Source: Primulina eburnea
Taxonomy: Eukaryota > Streptophyta > Magnoliopsida > Lamiales > Gesneriaceae
Direction: 5' to 3'
Length of the DNA stretch: 64,000 bases
Assembly: GCF_022965805.1 (NCBI RefSeq)
Contig: NC_133102.1
Location: 7,076,885-7,140,884, forward strand
Part shown: positions 1-12,250 of the stretch, piece after piece
Position numbering within the stretch: position 1 is the first letter of the stretch
How the letters are laid out: every line of letters starts with the position of its first letter
Made by a program: the position numbers and the translations under genes
Notes under the pieces: generated by a model
Told to the model about the DNA's origin: nothing
Database searches by the model: none
What the model saw: the letters and a program-made list of their open reading frames with translations, nothing else

Positions 1-39
1 TATAATCTTTCTCCGTAAATTTATTTGCTCCTGTACCAG

Positions 40-1079
40 GACGAAGCCGCCTTCTCCAGAACCTTTTGATAGAAGAGATCCTGCGGTGAAACGTGAAGTT
101 TCTACAAACGGTAGATGGGCTGGTCCTTCACAATATTCCCAGGATGTCACATTTAGTGCACTCTCTCCATTATCATCCGAATCAGATGAATTTTATGAGG
201 ATCAGAAAACCGAGACATTGGATCGCAGGTACTCCATTCCTTGCTTCTGGAGAACCTTTTTTTGGCACGCATGTTTATATTTTCTAAGATCCCTCACTAT
301 GTTGTCTTATGGCTTTTAGCAATCGCCGTCGGCAGAGACCTCAGCGGTATTCTGTGAAAGATTTCGTTGAAGCTGTCTCTGATAACGAAGCAGATTTTGA
401 CAGCGACGAGGATATTGTTGGTGAAGTTATTTATGATGAAGAGTATTTAAAAAAACGAAAACAAAGAAGGAAGATGTCGAGTAGCTCGGAAGGAGATGAA
501 GAGTATAACTGGGATGAAGAAAATCATAAAGAGGAAGAGGAAGATGAAGAAGAAGAAGAAGAAGAAGATGATAGCTTAAGCACGAGTGAGGAGAGTGACG
601 AGCCTCGGAGATTCAGAGCATTGCCAAGTCGTACTAGGAGGGAAACTAAACAAAAGTCAGTTGATGAGCTACAATCTGGACTCAGGCGTAGTAAACGGGC
701 GGCAAGAAATCCTATTAATTATCGACAGTATGAGTTGTCTGAATCAGAAAACGAATCTATGAAACCACCCAAAAAGTCGAATGTATTAGCTGAGCGCTCG
801 AATTCGAGTGATAATGCCGAGTTCTCAATGGGAAGTCAAGAATCTGAGGACAACATCGAGAAGCAAGAGTTGAATGTCAATCAACCTTCCGAGGAGCATC
901 CAGAGATGGTTGATGCAAACCAAACTGATAAACTTGGAGAGCAGTCAAATGGGAGAGATCAAGAAGAATTTGGAGTTGTGCGAAAAAGACGTTTTCTTGA
1001 TCTAAATGAGCTTGCTCCGGGCTCAGGATTTGATGATGGTCCAAGCTCGATGAATAATGAAGACAATGATGATTTCTAA
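40..1079 (+). CDS. DDR4-like / remodeling-and-spacing-factor-like chromatin protein, C-terminal two exons (5' end outside window)
   Basis: Two exons can be read: 40..228 (after an AG at 38-39, ending before GT at 229) and 320..1079 (after TTTTAG, ending in TAA). The junction keeps frame and makes one Ser codon. The visible product is about 315 residues: a Pro/Arg-rich start, a basic patch (NRRRQRPQRYS), a motif DFVEAVSDNEADFDSDEDIVG, long Glu runs, the motif RRSKRAARNPINYRQYELSE, and the C-terminus FLDLNELAPGSGFDDG. This acidic, low-complexity tail with those short conserved islands matches my recollection of plant DDT-domain proteins of the DDR4 type, which associate with ISWI chromatin remodelers in the nucleus. 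The DDT domain itself would lie upstream of the window. Family assignment is inference from the tail motifs. An ATG at 309 exists but overlaps the splice acceptor, so I do not take it as the start. Confidence 0.7.
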
Positions 1080-2338
1080 AGTTTCCATTCGCCAAAATGC
1101 AAGGATCACAGGTTCTCGCCTCAAAAGAATGATTTGTACGATAAATTCCTTCTGTATTTTGTGATAAATCAACTCTATCAAGGAAGTGACTTGAGATCTT
1201 CCTATACAAAATTTAAGCAACATCCCGGGTACTGTTTTTCTGCCTGGAGCAAAAAATTCTGTAGCCTTAGTCAATTTATTTATCGTTTGAAAAGAACACG
1301 AACTAGGTATGGATGGAAAAGAAATAGTCAAATGGGTTCTTGCACAGTTACACCTGTGATCTGGTCACTGTACACTGCTACCCTTATATCTGATCTGATA
1401 TTTCTAATGGGAAGTTTACATCTCCGTCTTGTGGAGCAGCAGCTACGCTTTTGTTCTACCTCCTTTTTCTTTCAGTTTACTGCATTTCTTCATATATCTA
1501 CATTCGCTCTCTCAAGTACATGAAACAAATCCGAAGAAATTTTTGCAGACATCATTGATTCTGGTACCATTTTATTAGGCAACTTCCCCTGGTGTTATTG
1601 TTATCGCAATCTCCTCGTTTCAGGTAAGTGTGAAATTCCATAGTATTTGCAGAAAAGCTTGTAAGTTATTAGCAATTGGTATTTTCTTATGTTTTTGGTC
1701 ATTTCATCCCAGCTTCTTTCTGCATAGTGTAAGGTGATTGAGAAGGAAAGATAATTTGGGCACAAAGTTTGTGAACATCCACTGGATTTTTTGACTCCTT
1801 ATTTTATGGATGATGTTGATCTTTAAGACCATAACGAATCTCCTGTTAATATAGATTATATATGATGTGGTAGTTTCTTTTACTTTTACCATTGAAGGGT
1901 GATTTGCTATTCTATTTTATTGGAAGAAAATGTCTGAATTTCTATTTTTATTTTATTTTATTTCATGAACATGGTAATTTTGATCGAATATTTATCTAAA
2001 TTTTTTTATATTATCGTCTTTGAAATAAGATGATATGTATATTGAATAGCATAAAGCACTTCACTCCTTGACATTATTTCGGTTGCTCGAGTTTCACCTC
2101 AAAAAGAATATCCTTCGACAATTTCAAACAATTTTGAATTTTCCATGGTATTTTAGCAATTTTTAGGAAAAATATGCTAAATGGTTCTATTTTTCTCTTT
2201 TCTCTTTTTCCTTTTGCCTTCTGTTTTTGTTTTTTTTCGATTTAATTAACCTGAGCTCTCCTCTTCTACATGCACAATGTGAGTATAGTTTGTCCACGAA
2301 AGTGGCATTAGCAGCAGCATTGGCCATCTAATGCAAGC
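1080..2338. other. 3' UTR and AT-rich flank of the DDR4-like gene
   Basis: After the TAA at 1077-1079 no further conserved reading frame is visible. The first few hundred bases are likely 3' UTR. The rest is T-rich flanking DNA. The short ORFs here have no recognisable motif. Confidence 0.5.
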
Positions 2339-2819
2339 CAGTGTTTCAAAACTGAACCGGACTACCTGGTCCAACCAGTCAAAATCGATTAGAACCAGCA
2401 AAAATCGGTCAAGAACCGATTCGTATATATTTTTTAAAAAAAATTAAATGTTTTTTTTTTCATTTTTCTTTTAAAAAATTCTTTATGCTTAAAATTTTAT
2501 TTTTTGATTATATATATATGATTATTTTGATTTTGAATTTTATTAAAATATTATTTTAGTAATATTATATCTTGTTTTGATTGATTTATTTTTAAAATAT
2601 ACATTTAATTATATTTGATTACATTTATATTGTTTAGATTTTAAGTTTGGATAAATACTTTTTTATTTATTTATATATACATATTTAATATATTTATAAT
2701 TTAAAATATATTATTCATTATTTTACATAATATAATGATTTTATAATCCGACCGTGAGATGGTTGAACTATTTTTTAAGATAAGCCGATTCGATCAACAG
2801 TTTGATTATGAAAACAATG
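2339..2819. mobile_element. hAT-like MITE, 481 bp
   Basis: The ends are imperfect inverted repeats: CAGTGTTTCAAAACT at the left, and the complement of the right end reads CATTGTTTTCATAAT. The element is flanked by an 8 bp target duplication with one mismatch, ATGCAAGC (2331-2338) and ATGCAAAC (2820-2827). Its middle is very AT-rich and has no transposase. An 8 bp TSD with CA-TG type ends is characteristic of hAT transposons. Confidence 0.7.
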
Positions 2820-2827
2820 ATGCAAAC

Positions 2828-3157
2828 AATTTTAATCATGTAATTTTATTGTAGAAATATATATGAATTTCTTGGTTTCAGATTTTCATGTTATTTTGTA
2901 TCTAATGCTACTAGTAGAAATGAAGTTATTTATTTACAATCAAGTATATGTACATGAATACATATCAAAGGGTGAAGTTCTGGAAGTACATAAAATCTAA
3001 GCAGTATCTATACAAGCCAAAAAAAAAAGAAAAAGAGGGACAACTCCAATGTATCATACTACTGAGCCCACAAGAATTTACTAGACATCACATATTATCA
3101 CTGCAAAACTTGTTCATTCTACAACAAATGTAGCAGTCCCCATACATAAGGTACACG
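2828..3157. other. Intergenic spacer; 3' flank of GALT6
   Basis: This short AT-rich stretch lies between the MITE and the stop codon of the minus-strand GALT6 gene. It probably contains that gene's 3' UTR. No other feature is visible. Confidence 0.5.
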
Positions 3158-6100
3158 TTATCTCATGTTACAGCACAAAGGCCTCCCTTTCCGTCTCAGT
3201 TTATTCCAAAGGCATATCATTTGTCTGGGGGATTGATAATGAGCCGTATAATAGTCTTCTATGCACCCAAATTGGCAGAACTTTAAGCTATGAACATACT
3301 CGACTGGTGTCGAGGAGTTGACTTTCCCCACCCACATTCCCATGCTAACATCTTCCATTTTAAACAGCTGCAAAGCAAATAGAATGTTCAAGTGTTGTGG
3401 ACAGAGCTTTTGTGCTGAGTGATTCGGAATATGGAGGTTATACTTACCCTCAGTTTGTGTTTTTCGAAATCCGAAAGGATGAGATGTGCAATGTCAGATG
3501 AGATAATGTAGCCTGGTCCATTTGCATAGGGTGGATACTCTTCCTCTGGCCACTCCTATATCATCAAAAAAAAAAAGAGCTTTAGTCTCGTGGTAATGTA
3601 CTGTATGCATGTCATTTTATTACAAGTTCGATTTACAGAGACCACGAAAGAAGAACAGGATTCAGGTAAGTCGAGATATAGGCGTCTTAAAAAGATTTTG
3701 GTGGCAGTGATTCAAGTACAGTGGATTACAACCTCTACTATAGTAAAATGGAGCAAGTGATTGTTAATAAAGTAGTTTGATTTGAGGAAGAAACATTGTG
3801 GAAAACCATAATACTGAGGTAGAATGTGATCTCTTCGTTTTTCTAAACAATGATGAAGATGAAAAACGAGGCAATGTTTATGGTTTTAAATTCAGGAGAA
3901 TCTGGACGACCAGGACCTGATCAAATTCGAGAGAGCATCAAAGAGAGTGGTGAACAGGTCTGTTCCAATGTACGTGCCTTGTATTTTTCTACTATCACGA
4001 CATCATTGCCTAATGGAAATAATCAAATGAATCACACATTTGTAGCCGCACAATATCCTGTTTTTCTAAGTGCAGCATGATTTTAAGGTGAAGTGAAGCC
4101 AAAATACCAAGTCTGCACCAAATGAAAAGGAACTAAAGTTCTTTGAACCAAAGCGGGAAAGATTGCATCAATAGCAGGAAAAGTATGGAAAAGAAAAAGG
4201 ATATATATACATTATGAGATGGACAAAATGAAATCCGTAAAGTACCTCATACGTGACAGCCCATTTACCACTTCGTAAGGGCTTATTGTGGTAATTTATA
4301 TTCCCCACATACAAGCTTCTGGTATTAGGCACTTTCTTCGCTTCCTTAATAATTGCATCGACTCTCACAAATGTATCGTCATCGCCCTTCATAATATAAT
4401 TTGCAGATAAAGCCCGAACCTGAAAACATTGAGAACAAATAAGTGAGGCAGCAAAAGAAAAAGTTCATCTTTAAGTTCTTATCAATTACTCACGCCATAT
4501 TCACAGATGGCAACAGTTTTTAGTACAACGAGATCGTAGTTGTCCATGTACGGTACAATGACAATGTCACCAAAAAAGTTTGCTTCTTTATTGACTTCAA
4601 CGTTGACCTCCTTTCTCGCATGCTGTCGAAAATAAGTTTCGAATTAATTACTCGATTTTAAAGGAGATAATCTTTTATAAGAAACAGATCAGTTTTTTTA
4701 CCAACCAGAGCTACAAAGAAACGTGCAACAACGATAGAAGATTTTATTAGCTTATGCTGCATCCAAGATTTCCTCATGGCCATTCTTTCCGCAAAGTGGT
4801 TGCCTGCGGAAAGAATACCGATGAAAAGTTCGACCGGCCCATCCCGAAGAGGGGGAGCCTTCCATCTTCCAGACAAATCAAGATGTTTCTGAGGAGCGAA
4901 ACTCGGGTGTGATGTTGGCAAGGACCCAGCAAAAATATAATGAACATCGATATCGCCGTTCAGAGAGAGCCCAGTGGCATCCTCAAGTGTAAATCCCTAA
5001 AAGTAAAAAACAATATTAAATAATGTTGGGAAAAAAATATAATTTAAAGGAAGGGTCAAGTTAATTACGGTGCGATATGGAAACGAGGTGATATGTCTGC
5101 CATCTACACTGATATGGTAACCCTCAAGGCCAGCAATAAGTGTTAGGACAAACAACTTGTTTTCGACAAATGGGAATGGCAAATCGACGGCCACTTTTTT
5201 AGTCCGTCCGATTAACCGGTTTAACCACCACATTGCCTTTGATTCCTCTGATCCATTATCATCATCCCGGATCCACTTCTCACATTTCATTAATCCATCA
5301 ACTGCGGAAAGGCCAAGAATTGCCCATGAAAACTACCACAAGCTAAAGTAAAATTTCAGCAGATAAATGATTGAAATAAGCAATGCCCGGTAACCTTATT
5401 CATATCCATACATATATAACCTAACTAAATTGGAATTACCACTTTTCACCTATATTTTGTAAAAAAAAAAAACTATTTTCATCGGCAACCCATAATCATA
5501 AGAACCTAAATCCATCTAATCCAATCAGAGGTGGACCAAAGGGGTGAGTTGGGTACTCCTAAAATGGCAAGAAAGTTTGTATTTTACATTTTCTTTGAAA
5601 CTAAATTCCTATCCAATCACAGAACTCTCTGGAAAAGTGAAAAGAACGCATTAAATCCAAGCTAAGCAAATGCCATAATCAAGAAAACAATTCATTCCCG
5701 CTCACCAGTCTCCTCGTCAGCTCTGGACTTCCGACCTTCGCAACGGTGTGACGTCCCCCACTGCATCCTGTAACAGGTGTTCTGCTCAATGACAGGCTTC
5801 CCACTCCAATCCCCTTTCAACCTGGGATTAAAATGCAAAAGCCTGGGTGGATCCTCGCCTTCCACAGCCCTCAGCCCCCGCAGTTCCATCATAAACTGCG
5901 AAACCATAACATGTTGGCCTTCGTTCAAGAAAGAAATCTTCGAGTCCGTTTCCCGGTGTGCCAGCCTCGGCTTCGCCACCACTGTTATATGCGAATCTAA
6001 AGTTAGCCCGCACGGCAACATCACCACTCGCCCATTCTTCAAGAAATCCTCGCCTGGTATCGATATTGAATGGGGGCATTCCTCAAATTTACTGCTACTG

Positions 6101-6588
6101 CTACTGCTACTATCAAGACTAGCACCTCTGATATATTCTTCAGCACTGCGATTTTTTGTCATTGATTCGAGCTCCTGCCAAAGCTTTCCGCCCAGTTCAA
6201 AGGCCACCTTTGCGGACTTCAAAATCCCATCTTTAAGACTCGAATTCAAAATGCCGGCATTGAAATTCAAGCTCGAGAGTGGAGTCTTTGCGAGCTCTAT
6301 GATTCTTCTATCGGGTCGTGAATGATACGGAATATCTACGGGGCGAACAGGGGCCACTTTCTCCTCCAAATTCTCCTCGCTTTCCAGCATAAAAGGTTTG
6401 GAATTCAAGAACCCACCATTTCGGCTGCTAGAAAAGTCTGTTTCAGCAACAAGAGAGAACCCATTTTTGTACACAAACGGAACTTCAAAACCCACCAAAA
6501 GTACGTACAAAAGCCCCAACACAGTCAGCGCCCGAATCGATCGTTGCCGGCTCGCTAAAAAAAACAGCTCTACATTCACACTCTTCAT
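3158..6588 (-). CDS. GALT6: Hydroxyproline O-galactosyltransferase, GALT6 type (galectin domain + GT31)
   Basis: Complete seven-exon gene on minus: 6588-5706, 5301-5069, 4996-4706, 4622-4494, 4419-4246, 3555-3448, 3367-3158. All introns are GT..AG and the exons total 2,028 nt (675 aa), normal for the family. The start at 6588 places a hydrophobic signal anchor at about residues 18-37 (type II Golgi protein). An upstream in-frame ATG at 6645 would add 19 residues and is less likely. A galectin-like domain spans about 190-410 ([19 protein letters not shown] strand, then [17 protein letters not shown]). The GT31 domain starts with [20 protein letters not shown] (about 428-447), has the metal-binding DDD at 525-527 and the conserved acidic MEDVSMGMW near 610. 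The family adds the first galactose to Hyp of arabinogalactan proteins. The N-terminal [19 protein letters not shown] segment favours GALT6 over GALT2/4/5. Confidence 0.93.
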
Positions 6589-7199
6589 CTTCAGATTTCT
6601 CACAAAACTTTCAAAAAAAACTGACACATGAAACCTGAAAAACATGCAACTCAGACTCTTAATAAAAGCTGGTGATCAACAAAAACTGGAGCAAATTAAG
6701 TTATCTTACTGAGGAGAAAAAATGTAGAAGAATGCTGGCATTTATATGATTTGAAAAACGTACTAGAAAGCAAATCAAGAAAGAGATAGCTGCGTTAGGT
6801 CATCCACACACAACTGCAAGACGGGCCTCGACAGACAGAGAAGAGAAAAGAGAAAAGAGCTGTTGCCTATACACACAACTATACAAGTGTAGAGAGAGAG
6901 AGAGAGAGAGAGAGGAGTTTGTTTCTAAAGCGGTCGCTTTTGGCAAAAGTAATGTATAATAAAAAAGATAACATAAAATATTATATAACATTCCGAATGG
7001 AATTTGGTTCAAATTTGTATGTCGTTACACATTAATAAAATATATTACAAATTTTTAATAATAAAAATAAATTACAAATTCAATGAATTGTTATCTTGTA
7101 TCTTGTAATAAAATAATATTCTCTAAAAAAAACAGATATCTTATAACATAAATCTCGAAGAATTCATATTGAGATCGCTTTATATGAATTTTTGCGTTG
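6589..7199 (-). promoter_or_regulatory. GALT6 5' leader and promoter region
   Basis: This region lies upstream of the GALT6 start. It contains a CT/GA microsatellite (about 6892-6914, CT-rich on the coding strand), a common feature of plant 5' UTRs. A TATA-like stretch (tataataaaaaag) lies near 6955 on plus. The transcription start cannot be fixed from sequence alone. Confidence 0.35.
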
Positions 7200-7380
7200 G
7201 ATGAGTCTCATATGAGACCATCTCACGAATCTTAATATGCGAGACGAGTCAATCCTACCGATATTCACAATAAAAAGTAATATTCTTAACATAAAAAGTA
7301 ATATTTTTTCATGGATGATCCAAATAAGAGATCTGTATCATAAATACGACATGTGAGACCGTCTCACACAAGTTTTTGTA
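7200..7380 (+). mobile_element. GAGACCGTCTCAC-family MITE, copy 1
   Basis: This roughly 180 bp element has both ends carrying GAGAC/GTCTC palindromes. Its core contains the phrases ATTCACAATAAAAAGTAAT and CAAATAAGAGATC, shared with copies near 16960, 43582, 47944, 48017 and 48592. The flanks show TTTTGCGTT and TTTTGTGTT, an approximate 9 bp target duplication. Confidence 0.65.
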
Positions 7381-8054
7381 TTTTGTGTTTTGTTAACATA
7401 TTTAAAATCTCATGTGATTAGAATAATTAAGTTTCATTATTGATACATACATCGCATATATATGTGTGGTTGGTTAATATTGCATTAGGCAAAACAATAT
7501 AATAATGCATGAATCAGTATTTTGGTAATGAAATTGAGTTACGTAACATTGTCTTTTACTCTTTTATAGGTAAGAACTGAAATTTATTTATAAGAAATTA
7601 ATTAATATATTTATTCTTTTATTGGCTTTCAAAAAGATGTGCCTAATAAATGCCAGCTGAAAATTTGAAAAATTTTGTTTTTAGCATTCATAGGCACAAT
7701 ATGTGTAAAGTGTAATTTTATAAAGGTATTTTTCTTATAATATAGTATAAATATCAGTATACATAAATGGATATGAAAGTAGCACTAGCTAGCTAGCTTT
7801 TTATGCAACAGATCGAGTTTGACACCTATGGGACAGCAGTACTAGTTATGGGTGAATATATACGTATAAAATTTGCATAGTGCGAGAAGTGATTGCGCAG
7901 CGCATGAGATTTGGCGTAAAACCAACGTGATTTTGAACTGTCCAACACTTGGTTTCCTCCAAATTTACTTCCTTTAAATTTGGATACCTTTTTCAGTTCT
8001 TCGTTGTCAATATCGAGCAGATTCTGAGATAATTTTTAAGAAGAAAATTAATAA
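7381..8054. other. AT-rich intergenic DNA
   Basis: No coding motif, RNA gene or clear transposon end is visible in this stretch. Confidence 0.5.
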
Positions 8055-8179
8055 AATGTTGATTTGATAATACTAAAATGAATTAAAGTTTCTTCGATAT
8101 GTTGAAGTAGCAATAAATGTTGATTTGATAATACTAAAATGAATTAAAGTTTCTTCGATATGTTGAAGTAGCAATAAAT
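8055..8179 (+). repeat. Tandem duplication, 2 x 61 bp
   Basis: The stretch beginning AAATGTTGATTTGATAATAC is repeated immediately after itself with a 61 bp period. The two copies are identical by eye over the unit, so the duplication is recent. Confidence 0.85.
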
Positions 8180-10072
8180 TAACAGTATAATCTACACCGA
8201 ATCTGTGTATGTATGTCGATTAATTTTATTGAATAACTGATAAAAAATACATGCAAAATTTTTTTTATAACTAATATTCGATTATATATATATAATTTGT
8301 GGGGACCCGGATGCTAATTCATGTCTTAATCATTATTAATGTCAAATATAACAATTAAGAAAAGTGGGACTAAATTTTTTTTCTTTTTAAAATATAAATG
8401 CGGAAACGTAATAGTAATCTATTTGATATACATATTAATATCAAAGTACAAGTAATGTACTACATGTCTCTATCTCAACTAGGTTCAACGACTATACATC
8501 CAGTGATGAATCCTATTCTGCTTCTGGGCCGGATCTCCATGTTAACTATAATCTCTCATCCTCTTCTTGATCCTGATCATGTCCCACCTGTTGTCATGCA
8601 CACATACAAACAAGACAACAGCCAGATAACTCCGGTGAGAATTATATTACCGGTATAAATCATGTATACATGCATTTCATATAAACAAATATAACAGCAT
8701 GAAACAAATATTCATAACATGTATCAAAATCAGAAACATGAATCAATACAAACTCTGAATCACACTCTGTGATTCTTAGACTCTGACTCGACTCATCCTA
8801 ATCTAGGGATCCCGATCTGAACAGGAATATACACCCACCTACACTCCCGATCGGGGTGGTGGTACGTTCTTATTCACGGACTTTGGCCCTTTCCATATCA
8901 AATATCAGTAATAGAAGAAACTCCAATTCTATCAACTTCGATATAACCAAACATCTGGTGTCTTGACCTATCTGTCACAGACTTTGGAACTTTCGCCAAA
9001 TCACTATCCTGTGACAATGTGCAATGTGCCAGTGACGATTCCATCACTATCCGGCACCTATGTCACCAGATCAATCGTCTACAACTAGGCGCATCTGCCT
9101 ATGACTCAATACATAAATCAATAGACCAAAGATATCAATCTCATCCAATTGCACATATCAATGCAATAAGGTAAAGTATGTGATTTGGGGAAACTCAAGT
9201 CGAATCTAACTCGAGTTGTGCAATCCCGAATCATCATCAATTTATAACTTTATCTTCTCGATCTGACGAAGTCGAAGTCTCAAAGTCAAATCTGTCCATA
9301 TCCAATCTGAAATGACAATATCGAATAGACTGTGTCAATATACAGCTCAATTCAAGGCCTTTTCTGATCAATACGCAAATCAAGACATAATCTGATCAAT
9401 GTCAACGATACAATCTCAATCAATAACGAATCTGATTCATATCAATCTACTGATGTTTCGACGGCATAACAATATAATCTCAATAACCCTGTAAATTTCA
9501 ACATCACAGATATAATAACACAGCTCATAATCAATATCAGTACAACCCATAATCTTCACAATAACAGATCATAATCTCAAATCTGTACACTCTCGCAATA
9601 CCAATAATACAGTATCAGTATATACGAATCAACAACTCATCTGATCCAAATCTGAATAATATCAATATACCCAGCAATACAGTATCCATCAGATATCGAT
9701 CCCAACATCTCATAATCAATAACAATACAATTCTAATATCAAATCTCAATCAAATCTACTCTGAAAATCATAACAATTCTATACGGTATTTGTTCTTCGA
9801 TCCGGTTTCAATTATACAATGTCTGATATCGCAGGAACAACATATATCAATCATATCTGATTCTGACAATATCATAATTTCAAATCATATCAAAACATAA
9901 TAACACTTACGTCCGTGTGAAGCCCTCGTCGATAGGATCACAGTACCAAACTTAGATCGAAATTCGGACTGACGGATTTTTCATAAATTACCAATCTTTG
10001 GAATAAGAAAGCTTACTTCACTGGCTTCCTCGTTTTCTTTCTTTCTTTTTTCTAAATTCTGAAGAAGTAAGG

Positions 10073-10074
<2 letters not shown>

Positions 10075-10141
<67 letters not shown>
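10075..10141. repeat. (AT)n microsatellite, about 66 bp
   Basis: An uninterrupted AT dinucleotide run inside the solo LTR, directly beside the palindrome array. Confidence 0.95.
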
Positions 10142-10144
<3 letters not shown>

Positions 10145-10149
10145 AAACA

Positions 10150-10372
10150 CGTCTCGCGCATGCGCGACACTACTCGACGCATATGCGCGAGACCTTGTAC
10201 CTTGGCGCGTAACATCACAGCAACTCGCGCATATGCGCGATGTCCTTCACAAGTTTCTGCCACCCTCGCGCATATGCGCGGATCCTGGTCGCGCATATGC
10301 GCGAGGTCCTCTGCCCTCGCGCATATGCGCCCGACGGGGTCACGCATATGCGCGAGGGCTCTTCCTCGCGCA
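10150..10372. repeat. Array of GCGCATATGCGC palindromes
   Basis: About seven to nine units related to the perfect palindrome GCGCATATGCGC, usually extended as CTCGCGCATATGCGCGAG, are spaced 20-35 bp apart. The block is far more GC-rich than its surroundings. ORFs that run through it, in both directions, are repeat artefacts. Confidence 0.85.
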
Positions 10373-10711
10373 TAATTCGAATCACCTTCCGTCTTTCCTG
10401 GCCTGATCCGTTCCGTCTAAAATCGCATTGTTTTCTCGAAGTATGATGTGCTACCTGGCCATGGAGGCGACTTTTCTTCATCCTCCCAACTACGTCATAA
10501 TATATGTTGTTTATTGCTCCAAATAATATATGTTGTTTATGTTATCATGTGATGGAGTATGTGGTTCTTCCCCGTCTATAAAAGCTTGAGATGATTACGT
10601 AACTTTGTAGTCATGTTATTCCGTGTAAAAGAAAATATTATCTATTAATATGTAATATATGAAATATTTAGCATCTAAACAACAAAAAATAAAAATGAAT
10701 GTCAGCGACGG

Positions 10712-10945
10712 GTTTAAAAAAGTTGTGGCTAAATCTGGCGACGGGTTTTATAACCGCCGCTAATTAGCGACTTAAGGAGCGACGGTAATATATTCCGTCG
10801 CCACTAGCGACAGCTAACCAATACCGTCGCTAGTTTAAAACCGTTCAAATCGGCGACGACTTAGTAAACTGTCGCAACATAGGACAGTTTATGCCGGAAC
10901 GGTCCCTATTAGCGACGGGTTTGTCTCAAACCGTCGCTAAATGGC
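10712..10945. repeat. GCGACGG / CCGTCGC inverted-motif cluster
   Basis: Roughly ten copies of GCGACGG(G/T)TT or its complement AAACCGTCGC alternate in both directions. Such arrays are common as subterminal repeats of plant DNA transposons. No clear terminal inverted repeats or TSD could be fixed here. The same motif fills the hAT-like element at 25759-26154. Confidence 0.6.
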
Positions 10946-12250
10946 TATATTTTCCGCCATTCCAAACTCATTTTTTCACTACGATTTCTTGTCTCGCTTC
11001 TACAACGGCGTGTTTGTGTCTTCTCCGACGTCCCGTTTTCCCGTTTTTGAGGTATTAAACTTGAGATTTCATATTTTGAATCTTATTATTTTTTTTTTTT
11101 GAATCATTTTTGAATCTTATTATATCTTGTTCAGATTTCTATTTTTTATATCGTATGTTTATTAATTAAGTGTTGGAAAATGTTTCAGATTTGTAGATTA
11201 TGATATGTAGTTTAATTTGTTTTATTGCATGTATTAATTTTTTTAATTGGAAAATATTTCAGATATGTAGATAATGATATGATGTATAGTTTAATTGACA
11301 CATTATTATTCTCATGTTCTACACACAGTGTGACAGCAGCATGGACGGAAATATTAGGGCAATTTGGTGAATAGGCGGTTCCTCTCTGATTAAAGCCAAG
11401 AAACGTTCAATTCCCAAATAAAGGTGATTATTTTTCCCGAATCATGCTCTGTGGTGCTAATCGTGTTCGAGTTTCAAATGTCTGCTTTGACAAACATAGA
11501 ACGTTACATACTTTGCACACAAGGTGTATGTTTTATTTCCTGAACTAGGTTATCTACTTCTGTGTGGTTCTATCTCTGCTGTATTGTTCTTTAGTTTACT
11601 TTGAGACCTTCTTCGGAGCTTTTCTATCTATGTCACCCGTGTAAGAGAGAGTCCTAGCTGTGAGCATTTATTGAGCACTTAAAGACATGTTTTTTTGCCC
11701 CAAATCCAGGTCAGGGGTGTGCTCTCTCTCTCTCTCTTTCTTTTTACAGGAGCACTTGATAAAATTCTGTGACACTTTTCCGACTTATATTTCAATCCTA
11801 ACATGAGACCCTACAGTAGCATTTATCCAAATGGGAGGAATTTGTTAGAATGCCTGAAATAATTTCTTTATTTAAAAATGAAGAGGAAGAGGGAGAAAAG
11901 AAGAAATAGAAAATACGCTTGCCAATATCTTTATTTGCAAGTCTTGAAGGTTTGCAATCATCTATCAAATCTATTCATTTTATTTGTTTGAATGCATACT
12001 TGCAAGTAGATAAAAGCTTGATTCTTTAGATAATTTTTTTTGCCATTTAAATGCGTCTCTATCTATTCTGATGGTTGCTTGATTAGAATTTTTTGTTTTT
12101 ATAGAAAACATGGTTTATGTGCCCCAAAAATTACATGTTTTCTTCAATCTAAAGACAATTTTTGAACTGAGTGAAGGGTATTGCAGTTATCTAATGTTGA
12201 TGGAATCCTAAATTTGACTCTGTATTTTAGGTTTAAAGTGCGAACTGTCG
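10946..12250 (+). promoter_or_regulatory. Putative promoter and spliced 5' leader of the FMN/FHY gene
   Basis: The coding start at 12251 lies 20 bp after an acceptor (TATTTTAG, 12223-12230), so the 5' UTR is probably spliced. Candidate leader exons are a pyrimidine-rich stretch near 10965-11050, ending TTTTTGAG before GTATTAA, and one near 11330-11420. No TATA box stands out. This is inference from splice-like signals only. Confidence 0.35.

Larger units (their letters stand above)
8298..10372 (-). mobile_element. Solo LTR, 2,075 bp, TSD TAATT
   Basis: The element begins TGTGGGGACCCGG and ends CTTCCTCGCGCA (TG..CA). It is flanked by a perfect 5 bp target duplication TAATT (8293-8297 and 10373-10377). 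There are no gag-pol motifs inside. Length and style suggest a Ty3/gypsy LTR. The minus orientation is inferred from gypsy-LTR-like wording near 9920 and is uncertain. It contains a long AT microsatellite and an array of GCGCATATGCGC palindromes at its right end. Confidence 0.75.

Noticed and set aside
309..319. ATG at 309 as the start of the DDR4-like protein
   Set aside because: It overlaps the splice acceptor, and an in-phase upstream exon (40-228) continues the protein.
5777..6325. 182-codon plus-strand ORF opposite GALT6 exon 1
   Set aside because: Antisense shadow of a well-supported coding exon.
10018..10481. Several ORFs on both strands through the palindrome array (Arg/Ala/His-rich products)
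   Set aside because: The array is palindromic, so it opens frames on both strands. The products are only repeats of the motif and show no family signature.
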